This document shows positions 1 to 8,304 of a DNA stretch of 17,146 bases, one piece after another (the stretch's first letter is position 1; the number at the start of each line of letters is the position of its first letter). The notes beneath the pieces are model-generated. The model searched no databases, was not told the origin of the DNA, and saw only the letters and a program-made list of their open reading frames with translations. The position numbers and the translations under genes were made by a program. The stretch spans positions 1 to 17,146 of the forward strand of contig UNSJ01000039.1 in NCBI GenBank assembly GCA_900548405.1, written 5' to 3'. Source of the DNA: Candidatus Gastranaerophilales bacterium. GTDB lineage: Bacteria; Cyanobacteriota; Vampirovibrionia; Gastranaerophilales; Gastranaerophilaceae.

Positions 1-2
1 AG

Positions 3-1907
3 AAATTTAATAATAATTATATTATAAGGTTTAAAAATTGCCCTTACTGGTTTGAAAGATTAAAGCAAGATGAAGAAAATATCTTATCTTTCTCAGGTGT
101 AATTAATAAGGACTACGAAGAGCCGAAAGACTTCATTGGTTATATAAAATCAACTCAGGCTTATGTTAATTATTCTAAAATTATGCCATATGTAAAACCA
201 TATTGGTTTAGAGCTTTGTTAGCCGTGCTTATTTGTATTCCTATAGGTTCATTGGATGCGGTTATTGCTTTATCATTAAAACCTTATATGGATTTAGTAA
301 TGGTTGAGAAATCCGTAAATTCACCTTGGTATATTCCTTTTGCAATTGTTGCGTTTACAACTCTGCAGGGGTTCTTAAATTACTTGGCAACTTATATGAA
401 TACCTGGGTTGGGACTAAGATTACTAATGATTTAAAATTAGATTTGTACAAGAAGATGCTTACTTTAGAAACAGCATTTTTTGATAAGAAAAAATCAGGT
501 GACATAGTATTTAGATTTAATAACGATGCTGATTTAGCGTGTGCCGGTCTGTTAGATAACTTAAAAACTTTTGTATCAAGATTATTTTCTTCTCTATCAT
601 TAGTTGGAGTGTTGTTCTATAATTCATGGCAATTGGCATTAATTGCAGTGTTTGTCTTGGGATGTGCTTTTTTACCGTTAACAAAAATTCGAAAAAGAAT
701 TAAAGATGTTCTTGATAAATCTATTGCAATTACAGCTTCTATAATAACTTCTTACAATGAGAGCTATGCAGGAATTAAGACTATTGCCTCATATAATCTT
801 GATAGAATACAGGAATCTAAATTTGAGAAAATCTTAAATTCTTTATTCTCATTTAAGATGAAACTTATTCAACGAACATCTTGGCTTTCTCCTATGATGC
901 ACGTTATTGTTTCTGTCGGCATAGGTATAGCAATAGGATATGGAAGCCATTTGATATTAACTGACCAAATCACAAGTGGTAACTTTGTTTCGTTTATTAC
1001 AGCTTTAATTATGTTGTATACACCAATTAAAAATCTCGGTAATAACTTTAACGCTGTTCAATTCTCTTTCCTTGCTATTGAAAGGGTATTTGATATATTG
1101 GATTCACAGCCTAAGATTAAAGACAAAAATAATGCTTTTGAATTAAAAAATATTAATTCTATTGAATTCAAAAATGTTAATTTTGAATATATTAAAGACA
1201 GACCCGTATTAAAAAATATAAATTTAAATGTTAATTCAGGAGAAACAATTGCACTTGTTGGAAATTCCGGTGGAGGTAAATCTACTATAGTCAGTCTTAT
1301 TCCAAGATTTTATGATATCAATTCAGGTTCAATAAGGATTGATGGTATGGACATTAGGGATTTAACTTTAAGATCTTTAAGGCAAAATATCGCTATAGTA
1401 TTTCAGGATAATTTCTTGTTCTCAGGTACTATAAGAGATAATATTATGCTTGGCAATGAAAATGCATCAGAAGAGGATGTTGATAAAGCTGTTAAAATGG
1501 CATATTTAGATGACTTTGTTTCAGGCTTAACAAATGGTTTGGATACTCAAATCGGAGAAAGAGGTATTCTTCTTTCAGGCGGTCAAAAACAAAGGGTTGC
1601 TATCGCGCGTGCATTTTTGAAAAATGCTCCGATTGTTATATTGGACGAAGCAACTTCTGCTTTAGATAATAAAGCAGAAGCAATTGTACAAAAAGCTATA
1701 GAAAACTTGATGCAGGACAAAACTGTATTTGTAATTGCCCACAGACTTTCTACAATTCAAAATGCTGATAAAATAGTAGTTATTAATGAAGGTGAGATTG
1801 TTGAAATTGGCAGCCACGAAGAATTGTTGAAAATTGAAAATGGTGCTTACAGATTACTTTATGAAATGCAGTTTAAAAAGCAGTCTGCGCAAGCCGTTGC
1901 AGTATAA
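3..1907 (+). CDS. ABC exporter, fused membrane and ATPase domains (MsbA/lipid-flippase-like), 5' end outside window
   Basis: Half-transporter of the type that dimerises in the inner membrane and exports lipids, lipid-linked sugars or drugs using ATP. Numbering from the ATG at 183, the first ~300 residues are a six-helix type I exporter membrane domain and the rest is the nucleotide-binding domain. It carries a Walker A GNSGGGKST (~360), a Q-loop VFQDNFLFSG, the signature LLSGGQKQR (~464), Walker B VILDEATSALD (~485) and the H-loop AHRLS (~520). The substrate cannot be read from sequence. The ATG at 183 has no Shine-Dalgarno, and its frame is open without a stop back to the window edge. That upstream stretch includes YVNYSKI directly before MPYVKPYW, which matches the usual amphipathic elbow helix, so the real start is probably left of base 1. 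No clear terminator follows it. Confidence 0.93.
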   Translation, partial: KFNNNYIIRFKNCPYWFERLKQDEENILSFSGVINKDYEEPKDFIGYIKSTQAYVNYSKIMPYVKPYWFRALLAVLICIPIGSLDAVIALSLKPYMDLVMVEKSVNSPWYIPFAIVAFTTLQGFLNYLATYMNTWVGTKITNDLKLDLYKKMLTLETAFFDKKKSGDIVFRFNNDADLACAGLLDNLKTFVSRLFSSLSLVGVLFYNSWQLALIAVFVLGCAFLPLTKIRKRIKDVLDKSIAITASIITSYNESYAGIKTIASYNLDRIQESKFEKILNSLFSFKMKLIQRTSWLSPMMHVIVSVGIGIAIGYGSHLILTDQITSGNFVSFITALIMLYTPIKNLGNNFNAVQFSFLAIERVFDILDSQPKIKDKNNAFELKNINSIEFKNVNFEYIKDRPVLKNINLNVNSGETIALVGNSGGGKSTIVSLIPRFYDINSGSIRIDGMDIRDLTLRSLRQNIAIVFQDNFLFSGTIRDNIMLGNENASEEDVDKAVKMAYLDDFVSGLTNGLDTQIGERGILLSGGQKQRVAIARAFLKNAPIVILDEATSALDNKAEAIVQKAIENLMQDKTVFVIAHRLSTIQNADKIVVINEGEIVEIGSHEELLKIENGAYRLLYEMQFKKQSAQAVAV

Positions 1908-2021
1908 TTGATTTCGTATAGAAGGCGATTACTAAGCGCAATAAATTATACTTTCTTCGCATTAAATCTTTTAAATCATAGTAAATAATGTATTTGTTCA
2001 CACTAACGAAAGGATGTTGCT

Positions 2022-2315
2022 ATGAAAAACGAAAAAGATAAAGAAACAATGAAAGAAAAAATGCATGATACGGCTGATAAAGCAAAAAACAAAGCTCACG
2101 CTATGAAAGAAGATATTAAAGAGGGTGCTGAAAAAGTGAAAGATAAGGCACACGCTTTAAAAGAAGACATTAAAGAAAAGGCTCATAATGCCAAAGAAAA
2201 AATTGTCGAAAAAGCAGATGATATAAAAGAAAAACACAAAAAAGACAAAGAAGAAAAAGACGAAAAGAAAATCGCTAAAGACGAAGAAAAATTACTTAAG
2301 GATGAAGAAAAATAA
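2022..2315 (+). CDS. Small Lys/Glu-rich helical repeat protein (LEA/YtxH-like), function unknown
   Basis: A 97-residue, extremely charged protein with no Phe, Tyr, Trp, Cys, Pro, Arg, Ser or Gln. Residues 22-75 hold three 18-residue repeats: KNKAHAMKEDIKEGAEKV, KDKAHALKEDIKEKAHNA and a diverged third. Eighteen residues is five helical turns, so a long amphipathic or solvent-exposed helix is expected. The tail from ~71 is almost only K, D and E. This resembles group 3 late-embryogenesis-abundant and apolipoprotein-like stress proteins, but composition alone can create that similarity. No signal peptide or membrane segment is present. An AAAGG Shine-Dalgarno lies 8 bases before the ATG, and a terminator follows at once, so it is probably a single-gene transcript. 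The assignment as a real gene is solid; the role (desiccation, osmotic or membrane stress) is inference. Confidence 0.8.
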   Translation: MKNEKDKETMKEKMHDTADKAKNKAHAMKEDIKEGAEKVKDKAHALKEDIKEKAHNAKEKIVEKADDIKEKHKKDKEEKDEKKIAKDEEKLLKDEEK

Positions 2316-2322
2316 AACAAAT

Positions 2323-2353
2323 AAAAAAGAGGCTATAAAAAGCCTCTTTTTTT
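2323..2353. terminator. Bidirectional intrinsic terminator between convergent genes
   Basis: A 12-bp stem (2323-2334 with 2341-2352) with loop ATAAAA has GC-rich core GAGGCT/AGCCTC, an A-run on the left and a T-run on the right. It can therefore terminate both the + strand repeat protein and the - strand ankyrin gene. It overlaps the stop codon of the latter. Confidence 0.9.
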
Positions 2354-2930
2354 AATCCATTTCTTTATAACGTTTAAGAACAGTTTCTTTAATGTATGAA
2401 TCATTACATTTTAATGCATTAATCAATACTTCGTTGTCAAGTCTTGCTCCGGCTTTAACCAAAACTTCAACAATTTTAGACTGTTTTTTCTTTATTGCAT
2501 ATGATAACGGGTTAATATACGAAGCTTGTTTATTAACGTCTGCCCCGTAAGCAATTAATGTTTCAACAATTTGAGCATCTTTTTTCTTAATTGCTATAAT
2601 AAGTGGTGTTAAACCTGCTATTTCTTTATTGGGATCAACTTTGTTTTCCAAAAGCAACTTTACTACTTCATTTTGATTACTTGCAATTGCCATATAAATT
2701 GCAGGTGTTGACATAAATGTTGCATCGGGGCTCATTCCTGATTTTAAAAACAAATCCACAAGCTGAACATTTCCGCTGCTGATAGCATTAAAAAAGCTGT
2801 AAGTACTGTATTTGACATCTTGTGCCTGGATTTTTGAAATGTACATTTGATGCATATCAGTTTCTGCATCAGCAAATGCAGCTGTTTGCAAAGCCATAAC
2901 CATAAATAAACAAGCTAATAATTTTTTCAT
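2352..2930 (-). CDS. Secreted/periplasmic ankyrin-repeat protein
   Basis: A 192-residue protein with a clear Sec signal peptide (MKKLLACLFMVMALQTAAFA, likely cleavage after residue 20 at AFA|DA). About four ankyrin repeats follow from ~44 to ~170; typical pieces are NEVVKLLLENKVDPNKE, TPLIIAIKKKDAQIVETLI and AYGADVN. Ankyrin repeats bind other proteins and carry no catalytic activity; export places this one in the periplasm or outside. Start choice is supported by a perfect AGGAGG ribosome binding site (minus strand, bases 2936-2941). Only 25 bases separate it from the end of the SulP transporter gene, so the two are probably co-transcribed. Small exported ankyrin proteins can act as inhibitors or chaperones of a neighbour; whether this one works on the transporter is unknown. 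Confidence 0.88.
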   Translation of the reverse strand: MKKLLACLFMVMALQTAAFADAETDMHQMYISKIQAQDVKYSTYSFFNAISSGNVQLVDLFLKSGMSPDATFMSTPAIYMAIASNQNEVVKLLLENKVDPNKEIAGLTPLIIAIKKKDAQIVETLIAYGADVNKQASYINPLSYAIKKKQSKIVEVLVKAGARLDNEVLINALKCNDSYIKETVLKRYKEMD

Positions 2931-2955
2931 AACTTTCCTCCTGAAGTTTATATTA

Positions 2956-4563
2956 TCATTTTTTTTCTATATTTGCAATGAATTGCTGTGCTTTTTCAAC
3001 AGCATCTTTTTTCGAGAAAGTGTATGAATCTTTGGAAATTATTTTGCGTAATCCTGAGCGAAGAACTCTTGCTGCAAGCAGTCTGTTGTTAAAAATTATT
3101 ATTACTTTTATTTTCTTATCTTTTAAAGTCATAATTAAATCTTCAAGAGCAAAAACAGCTGAGATATCCATACTTGTAATACTGCTGCAATCAATAATAA
3201 CACATTCTTCATGCATAACTTCATCAATCCTGGACATAATTTGTGAGGCAGAACCAAAGAATAATACGCCGTCTATTTTTAATATCATAATTTTGTTTTG
3301 GACTATTTCATCAAAACAATCTTCATTACTTGCACAATTCGGAAGTTTGTCGATGTCGATTTGGAATTCTTTTGCTATATGAGAAGCGAAAAGCACCGCA
3401 GACAAAATAATTCCAACCCCGACAGCCGTTATAAGGTCATAAAATACAGTAATAAAGAAAACTGCAAGCATAACAAACAAATCTGAACGCGGAGCTGCTT
3501 TTAATACTTTTAAAAACTTATAGTCGATGATGCTTATCCCTACTTTCACAAGAATACCTGCAAGAACGGCAAGAGGTATTTGAGAAGCAACAGGTGCAAA
3601 GAAAAGGATTACCATCATTAAGAATACAGAATGAATTATTCCTGATAAAAGGGTTTTACCTCCTGTTTTAATATTAACAACAGTTCTCATTGTGGCTCCC
3701 GCGCTTGCAACTCCGCCGAACAGTCCCGCAAATGCATTACCTATACCTTGCCCTATAAGCTCTTTGTTAGGATGATGTTTGGTTTTTGTCAAAGAATCAG
3801 CAACAAGTGATGTCAGCAATGAATCTATTGAACCCAATACAGCAAGTGTCACTGCCATTGATATTATAATTTTTAAATCTGCAAAGTGGAATACAGGCAT
3901 AATAAACTTTGGAAAACTTACCGGTATTTCACCTATTGTAGAAACATTTAATCCCAACCCTGAAGAAATAATTGTTCCAGCAACAAGAGCAATTAGAGGA
4001 GGTGGAACTTTAGAAGCAAGTTTTTTAGGTGTAAAAAACACTATTAAAAGCGAGATTAAGCCTAATATTAAACTCTGATAATTTATAAAATCAGCATTTT
4101 TAATAACATTGATTAATCCTCCAAAAGGAGTTCCGTTATATTCCAGTCCCAAAATCGGATTAAGCTGTAAGAGTATTATGATAGCGCCTATACCGCTCAT
4201 AAATCCTGAAATAACAGGATAAGGTATGAAATTTACTAATTTGCCTACTTTAAAACATCCTAAAAGTATTTGAATAATACCTGCAATAAAAATAGTTGTA
4301 AATACAATTGAGGTATTATTAGGGTTAAGTGCTACCATTGAAGCTAAAACAACTGCCATAGGACCTGTGGGACCTGTTATCTGAGTCGGTGTGCCGCCAA
4401 ATATTGCAGCAAGCAATCCTACAATGATTGCACCGTATAAACCAGCAGTTGCTCCAAGACCGCTTGCGACACCGAGTGCAATTGCCAGCGGCAGAGCAAT
4501 AACGCCTGCCGTTATACCTCCTAAAATATCTCCTTTAGGATTGGAAAAAATATTTGTTTTCAT
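2956..4563 (-). CDS. SulP/SLC26 family anion transporter with STAS domain
   Basis: A 535-residue inner-membrane anion transporter (sulfate, bicarbonate or dicarboxylate uptake or exchange). The N-terminal ~400 residues are hydrophobic helices with family hallmarks GDILGGITAGVIALPLAIA near the start and GGTPTQITGPTGPM around 56-70. From ~430 a cytoplasmic STAS domain follows (ILKIDGVLFFGSA, VIIDCSSITSMDISAV), which regulates SulP proteins. Length is ordinary for bacterial SulP. Substrate cannot be decided; in cyanobacteria the family includes the bicarbonate transporter BicA, but no carbon-concentrating gene is visible here. An AAGGG ribosome binding site sits about 9 bases before the ATG. The response-regulator gene lies 67 bases upstream on the same strand and the ankyrin gene 25 bases downstream, suggesting one transcript. 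Confidence 0.93.
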   Translation of the reverse strand: MKTNIFSNPKGDILGGITAGVIALPLAIALGVASGLGATAGLYGAIIVGLLAAIFGGTPTQITGPTGPMAVVLASMVALNPNNTSIVFTTIFIAGIIQILLGCFKVGKLVNFIPYPVISGFMSGIGAIIILLQLNPILGLEYNGTPFGGLINVIKNADFINYQSLILGLISLLIVFFTPKKLASKVPPPLIALVAGTIISSGLGLNVSTIGEIPVSFPKFIMPVFHFADLKIIISMAVTLAVLGSIDSLLTSLVADSLTKTKHHPNKELIGQGIGNAFAGLFGGVASAGATMRTVVNIKTGGKTLLSGIIHSVFLMMVILFFAPVASQIPLAVLAGILVKVGISIIDYKFLKVLKAAPRSDLFVMLAVFFITVFYDLITAVGVGIILSAVLFASHIAKEFQIDIDKLPNCASNEDCFDEIVQNKIMILKIDGVLFFGSASQIMSRIDEVMHEECVIIDCSSITSMDISAVFALEDLIMTLKDKKIKVIIIFNNRLLAARVLRSGLRKIISKDSYTFSKKDAVEKAQQFIANIEKK

Positions 4564-4630
4564 TGTTAAAATCCCTTTATTATAAACTTATATATCATTT
4601 ATAACAGAACAGCAGAGATTTCACAATATT

Positions 4631-5299
4631 TTAAACAAGCCCTTCTTTTAAGGCTTTTACGGCAGCCTGAGTTCTGTCATCTACTACAAGTTTTTGTATA
4701 ATGTTGCATACGTGTGCTTTTGCAGTATGTTCCGAAATGGTTAATTTTTCTGCTATTTCGTTATTTGACATACCGTCTACTACAAGTTTCAGGACTTCAT
4801 ATTCTCGCTGAGTAAGGTTGGCGTGCTGTTCCTTGAACATAGCACGTGACATTTGGCGTGGTGGAATAACCCCGCAGTTTTTCTCTCTCAATATGGGAAC
4901 TACCTGCGGATCAAGCCACATTGCTCCTTCTTTGATAGTTTTAATAATCATTTTTAAAATTTCTGTGTTTATGTCTTTCATTACATAAGCGCAAGCTCCC
5001 GCGTGCAGCGCATCAAGTATTTCTTTCTCGCTCAAATGAGATGTCAAAATAATTACTTTTGCTTTGTCGTTGATTTCTAGAATTCTTTTTGTCGCTTCAA
5101 TTCCTGAAATGTCAGGAAGACCTATGTCCATTAAAACAACATCAGGGTGATATTGGCGGAATTTTTCAACAGCTTCTTTTCCGCTTTGTGCTTCTGATGC
5201 CACTTCAATTTCGTTTTGATCTTCAAAAAGCGACTTCAGTCCGACACGCATAAGCTTTTGATCTTCTACTAATAACATTTTTATTGGTGTATCTGTCAT
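4631..5299 (-). CDS. NarL/LuxR-family response regulator
   Basis: A 222-residue two-component transcription regulator. The receiver domain (~6-122) has the acidic pair E12/D13, phospho-acceptor D58 in VVLMDIGLPD, conserved T86 and K108. The C-terminal LuxR-type helix-turn-helix (~161-217) reads LTQREYEVLKLVVDGMSNNE, then HTAKAHV and DDRTQAAV. The last motif is reminiscent of cyanobacterial NarL-type regulators. A GAGGAG ribosome binding site (minus strand, 5305-5310) supports the first ATG. No histidine kinase is in the window, so its partner and signal are unknown. It stands at the head of the minus-strand cluster with the SulP transporter and the ankyrin protein and may control that cluster or merely share its transcript. 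Confidence 0.93.
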   Translation of the reverse strand: MTDTPIKMLLVEDQKLMRVGLKSLFEDQNEIEVASEAQSGKEAVEKFRQYHPDVVLMDIGLPDISGIEATKRILEINDKAKVIILTSHLSEKEILDALHAGACAYVMKDINTEILKMIIKTIKEGAMWLDPQVVPILREKNCGVIPPRQMSRAMFKEQHANLTQREYEVLKLVVDGMSNNEIAEKLTISEHTAKAHVCNIIQKLVVDDRTQAAVKALKEGLV

Positions 5300-5405
5300 A
5301 TTAACTCCTCAAAGTATATTTCCCGATATATAACTTATAAGGCTTTTTCTGTATCTTTTAATCCAGTATGTGAGAACTTTTGAGGGTTATATTATGCAGG
5401 TATGA

Positions 5406-5434
5406 TTGAGAACTATTATTTGGATTTATATAGT
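5406..5434 (+). promoter_or_regulatory. Candidate sigma70-type promoter upstream of nadB
   Basis: TTGAGA (5406-5411), a 17-base spacer and TATAGT (5429-5434) differ from the consensus hexamers at one position each. Transcription would start near 5441, giving nadB a leader of about 180 bases. In AT-rich DNA such matches arise by chance, so this is a candidate only. Confidence 0.45.
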
Positions 5435-5560
5435 AAGTGATATTTCTTTTAATATCGGATTTCAAAAAATGAACATTATTTATATAAGCCGTTAATGATG
5501 TTTTATGAAAAATTAACGCAGCAGATTAAAACTTAATAAAAACTTTATGTTTTAAGACTG

Positions 5561-5579
5561 GCAAAATAATTTATTTTGC
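5561..5579. promoter_or_regulatory. 19-bp perfect palindrome, candidate operator for nadBC
   Basis: GCAAAATAA, one central T, TTATTTTGC: a perfect 9+1+9 dyad ending 39 bases before the nadB ATG. It covers the interval between a weak -35-like CTGGCA (5558-5563) and a -10-like TATTAT (5582-5587). A dimeric repressor bound here would block that promoter. The regulator is unknown; the site does not obviously match NiaR or NrtR motifs as I remember them. Confidence 0.5.
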
Positions 5580-5618
5580 GATATTATGTCAATGGTAAAT
5601 ATACATAAGGTTTAAATT

Positions 5619-7259
5619 ATGAAATATTCAAAATATTCTACGGTTATAATAGGAAGCGGGATTGCAGGCTTATATGCCGCTTTAAAAATAGAACAGCAGG
5701 TAAAACTTGCTGACGGAATTTTATTGATTACAAAATCAAAATTGGGAGAAAGTAACTCGAGATACGCTCAAGGCGGTATGGTCGGGGTTATGAAAGAGAA
5801 TAAATCAGATTCAACTGCTTCTCATATATCAGATACTATTAAGGCTGGTGCAGGTTTAAGTGAGTTTAATACAGTAAAATATATATCAGAACATTCTGAT
5901 GCTGTAATAAAAGATTTACTGAAATTCGGTGTTGAATTTGACAGAGATGAAAATAATGAACTATGTTTTACGAAAGAAGCTGCTCACAGTGTTCGAAGAA
6001 TTCTTCACTCTGGCGGGGATGCAACAGGTAAAATGATTGAGCAGGCTCTTTGCAAGAAAGTAAGCGAAAATTCAAACATAGATGTTTATGAACAGACTGA
6101 TGCTGTTGAACTTATTGTTAATTCTGACAGTGAATGCAAGGGTGTACTTGTATTTAACGATGACATCGGTGAATACGAAACAATATATTCACCAGCAGTA
6201 ATCCTTGCAACCGGCGGATTGGGACAGCTTTATAAATACACTACAAATCCTGCGGGAGCAACCGGCGACGGTCTTGCGTTAGCTTATAATGCGGGAGCCG
6301 TTATGCAGGATATGGAATTTGTGCAATTCCATCCGACTGCTTTAGCCATTGATGGTGAAGAAAACAGATTTTTAATCAGCGAAGCTGTAAGAGGTGAAGG
6401 TGCAAAGCTTTGTGATGCCGACGGCGTTGAGTTTATGCACAAGTACGATGAGAAAAGAGAACTTGCACCACGTGATGTTGTTACACGTGCAAACTTTAAT
6501 GAAATGATGGAAAACAATGTTGATAACGTTTATTTGAATGCAACTTGTATTGATGAAAAGAAACTGGCAAAACGTTTTCCTAATATTTCCAAAAAGTGTC
6601 TTGAAAACGGTATAGATATTGCGCATGATTTTATACCTGTTGCACCTGCTGCACACTACTTTATGGGCGGTGTAAAAACTAATTTGAGAGGCGAAACTTC
6701 CATAAAAGGTTTGTTTGCCATAGGCGAAGTTGCATCGACAGGACTTCACGGCGGTAACAGACTTGCAAGCAACTCTCTTTTGGAATGCGTTGTATGCGCA
6801 TATTCAGCAGCGGAATATTTAAAATCCGTTGAATTAAAAACACCGAAACAAATTGATGAAGATATTAAATTAATTCTAGACAGATATTCTGATGAAGATG
6901 TTGTACTTGATGAACTTGATATTCCTGCAATGAAAAAGAAACTCCAGGATATTATGTGGGATTACGTGGGAATCTTGAGAAGTTCAGAATCTTTGATTAC
7001 AGCATTAGCAAAATTGGAAGAATTAAAACAGGAATTTCCCAGAACTGACAAATGTGCTAGCCGTGACGAATATGAATTTAAGAATATGCTTACCGTTGCA
7101 ATTTTGATAGCTCATTCGGCTTTGCAGCGCAAAGAATCAAGAGGAGCACATTACAGATTGGATTATCTTGAAACCCATGAAGAATGTATTCACAGTTGTT
7201 TAACTAAAAAAGATGGAATTACCAATTCTATAAATTGCTCTATGCCTGATAAGGTTTAA
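5619..7259 (+). CDS. nadB: L-aspartate oxidase
   Basis: A FAD enzyme that oxidises L-aspartate to iminoaspartate, first step of de novo NAD synthesis; quinolinate synthase (NadA, not in the window) uses the product. The 546 residues match the family's usual length. Visible motifs are the dinucleotide-binding GSGIAG (12-17), SRYAQGG (~47-53), the active-site FHPTAL (~237-242) and EAVRGEGAKL (~255). LAPRDVVTRA (~282-291) carries the catalytic Arg known from E. coli, and the C-terminal FAD-contact segment is GLHGGNRLASNSLLE. These distinguish it from the succinate dehydrogenase/fumarate reductase flavoprotein relatives. A TAAGG ribosome binding site lies 8 bases before the ATG. nadC follows after 39 bases, forming a nadBC operon that may be controlled through the palindrome at 5561-5579. 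Confidence 0.96.
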   Translation: MKYSKYSTVIIGSGIAGLYAALKIEQQVKLADGILLITKSKLGESNSRYAQGGMVGVMKENKSDSTASHISDTIKAGAGLSEFNTVKYISEHSDAVIKDLLKFGVEFDRDENNELCFTKEAAHSVRRILHSGGDATGKMIEQALCKKVSENSNIDVYEQTDAVELIVNSDSECKGVLVFNDDIGEYETIYSPAVILATGGLGQLYKYTTNPAGATGDGLALAYNAGAVMQDMEFVQFHPTALAIDGEENRFLISEAVRGEGAKLCDADGVEFMHKYDEKRELAPRDVVTRANFNEMMENNVDNVYLNATCIDEKKLAKRFPNISKKCLENGIDIAHDFIPVAPAAHYFMGGVKTNLRGETSIKGLFAIGEVASTGLHGGNRLASNSLLECVVCAYSAAEYLKSVELKTPKQIDEDIKLILDRYSDEDVVLDELDIPAMKKKLQDIMWDYVGILRSSESLITALAKLEELKQEFPRTDKCASRDEYEFKNMLTVAILIAHSALQRKESRGAHYRLDYLETHEECIHSCLTKKDGITNSINCSMPDKV

Positions 7260-7298
7260 AGCTATTATTATTGGAGCCGCGGAATAAGGAGAAAAATT

Positions 7299-8129
7299 TT
7301 GTTAAGTAAGTTTTATATTGAAGACCATGTAAAAATGGCGCTTGAAGAAGATATCGGTTTTGGAGATATTACTACTGAAAATTTAGCAGGTGATAATGAC
7401 TTTTTGTCAGGTGAATTGAATACCAGAAGTGAAGGTGTCCTTTGCGGATGTGAAGTTTTTAAAACAGTTTTTAAAGTACTTTCTGATGATATAAAAATAA
7501 AATTTTATTTTAAAGACGGTGATAAAATCAAAAAAGGCGATAAAATCGCAGATATTTCAGGTCCTGCAAAATATCTTCTTATGGGTGAAAGAGTTTCTTT
7601 GAACTATATTCAAAGAATGTCAGGTATTGCTACTGAAACAAGAAAATATCAGGATGCAATCGAACCATACGCAGCTAAAATAGTGGATACCAGAAAAACT
7701 ACTCCGAATTTCAGAGCTTTTGAAAAGTATTCAGTTAAAATCGGAGGCGGTGCGTTACACAGATTTAATCTTTCTGATTGCGCCATGATTAAAGATAATC
7801 ACATAAGACTTGCGGGTTCTATTACAAATGCCGTTACAAAATTAAGAGAAAGTATTTCACATGCTCATAAAATAGAAGTAGAATGTGATACTCTTGAACA
7901 AGTCAAAGAGGCGGTTGATGTTAAAGCAGATATTATTATGCTTGATAATATGTCTGTTGATACTATGAGAAAAGCAGTAGAAATTATTAATCATAATGCT
8001 GTTGTGGAAGCAAGCGGGAATGTAAACCTTGAAACGGTTAATGCTATTGCCTCTACCGGGGTAGATATTATTTCTTCAAGTGCTATTGTAGCCAAAGCTC
8101 CGACTTTGGATTTGGGACTTGATATATAG
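7299..8129 (+). CDS. nadC: Nicotinate-nucleotide diphosphorylase (quinolinate phosphoribosyltransferase)
   Basis: Converts quinolinate and PRPP to nicotinate mononucleotide, CO2 and pyrophosphate, joining the NadB/NadA branch to NAD assembly. The 276 residues are full length. Motifs include EEDIGFGDITTEN near the N-terminus, DTRKTTPNFRAFEKYSVKIG and GGALHRFNLSD in the middle (basic residues that contact the substrates), AMIKDNHI, and VEASGNV with GVDIISS at the C-terminal barrel end. The start is TTG at 7299, chosen because a strong AAGGAGA ribosome binding site ends 7 bases upstream and the protein then begins at the expected family position. It is transcribed with nadB and followed by a hairpin. 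Confidence 0.96.
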   Translation: MLSKFYIEDHVKMALEEDIGFGDITTENLAGDNDFLSGELNTRSEGVLCGCEVFKTVFKVLSDDIKIKFYFKDGDKIKKGDKIADISGPAKYLLMGERVSLNYIQRMSGIATETRKYQDAIEPYAAKIVDTRKTTPNFRAFEKYSVKIGGGALHRFNLSDCAMIKDNHIRLAGSITNAVTKLRESISHAHKIEVECDTLEQVKEAVDVKADIIMLDNMSVDTMRKAVEIINHNAVVEASGNVNLETVNAIASTGVDIISSSAIVAKAPTLDLGLDI

Positions 8130-8156
8130 ATAGTGTATACTCAACACCAATTGTTA

Positions 8157-8186
8157 AGAGCCTGAATTTATTAAAATTTAGGCTCT
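8157..8186 (+). terminator. Probable terminator after nadC
   Basis: A 13-bp stem with one G-U pair (8157-8169 with 8174-8186; core AGAGCCT/AGGCTCT) and a 4-base loop lies 27 bases after the nadC stop. The following sequence is AT-rich but lacks a clean T-run, so termination may be partial. Confidence 0.6.
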
Positions 8187-8304
8187 AATTATATTAGCGT
8201 TATTATTAGAAAAATAATTGTAAACTTTCTTAAAATACATGGCAAAAAAAATTTTCCTTTGTTTTAAAATAAACGTAGAAGACATTTAATTATTTGGTGA
8301 AAAA

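Larger units (their letters stand above)
5300..5618. promoter_or_regulatory. Divergent intergenic region between response regulator and nadB
   Basis: A 319-base AT-rich gap between divergently transcribed genes, so it must hold the promoters for both. On the + strand it contains a promoter-like pair at 5406-5434, an overlapping pair of AT-rich dyads (TTAAAAC 5526-5532 with GTTTTAA 5549-5555) and a 19-bp palindrome at 5561-5579. No convincing minus-strand promoter and no small gene with a ribosome binding site was found. Confidence 0.6.

Noticed and set aside
2978..4585. Several plus-strand open frames of 62-134 codons inside the SulP gene
   Set aside because: They are antisense to a clear transporter, lack ribosome binding sites and family features, and reflect its codon composition.
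5575..5605. Possible promoter TTGCGA / TATACA immediately before nadB
   Set aside because: Its start site would fall at or after the nadB ribosome binding site, so it could not give a translatable mRNA.
6284..6749. Minus-strand open frames within nadB
   Set aside because: They overlap each other and conserved nadB coding sequence, with no start signals or recognisable protein features.
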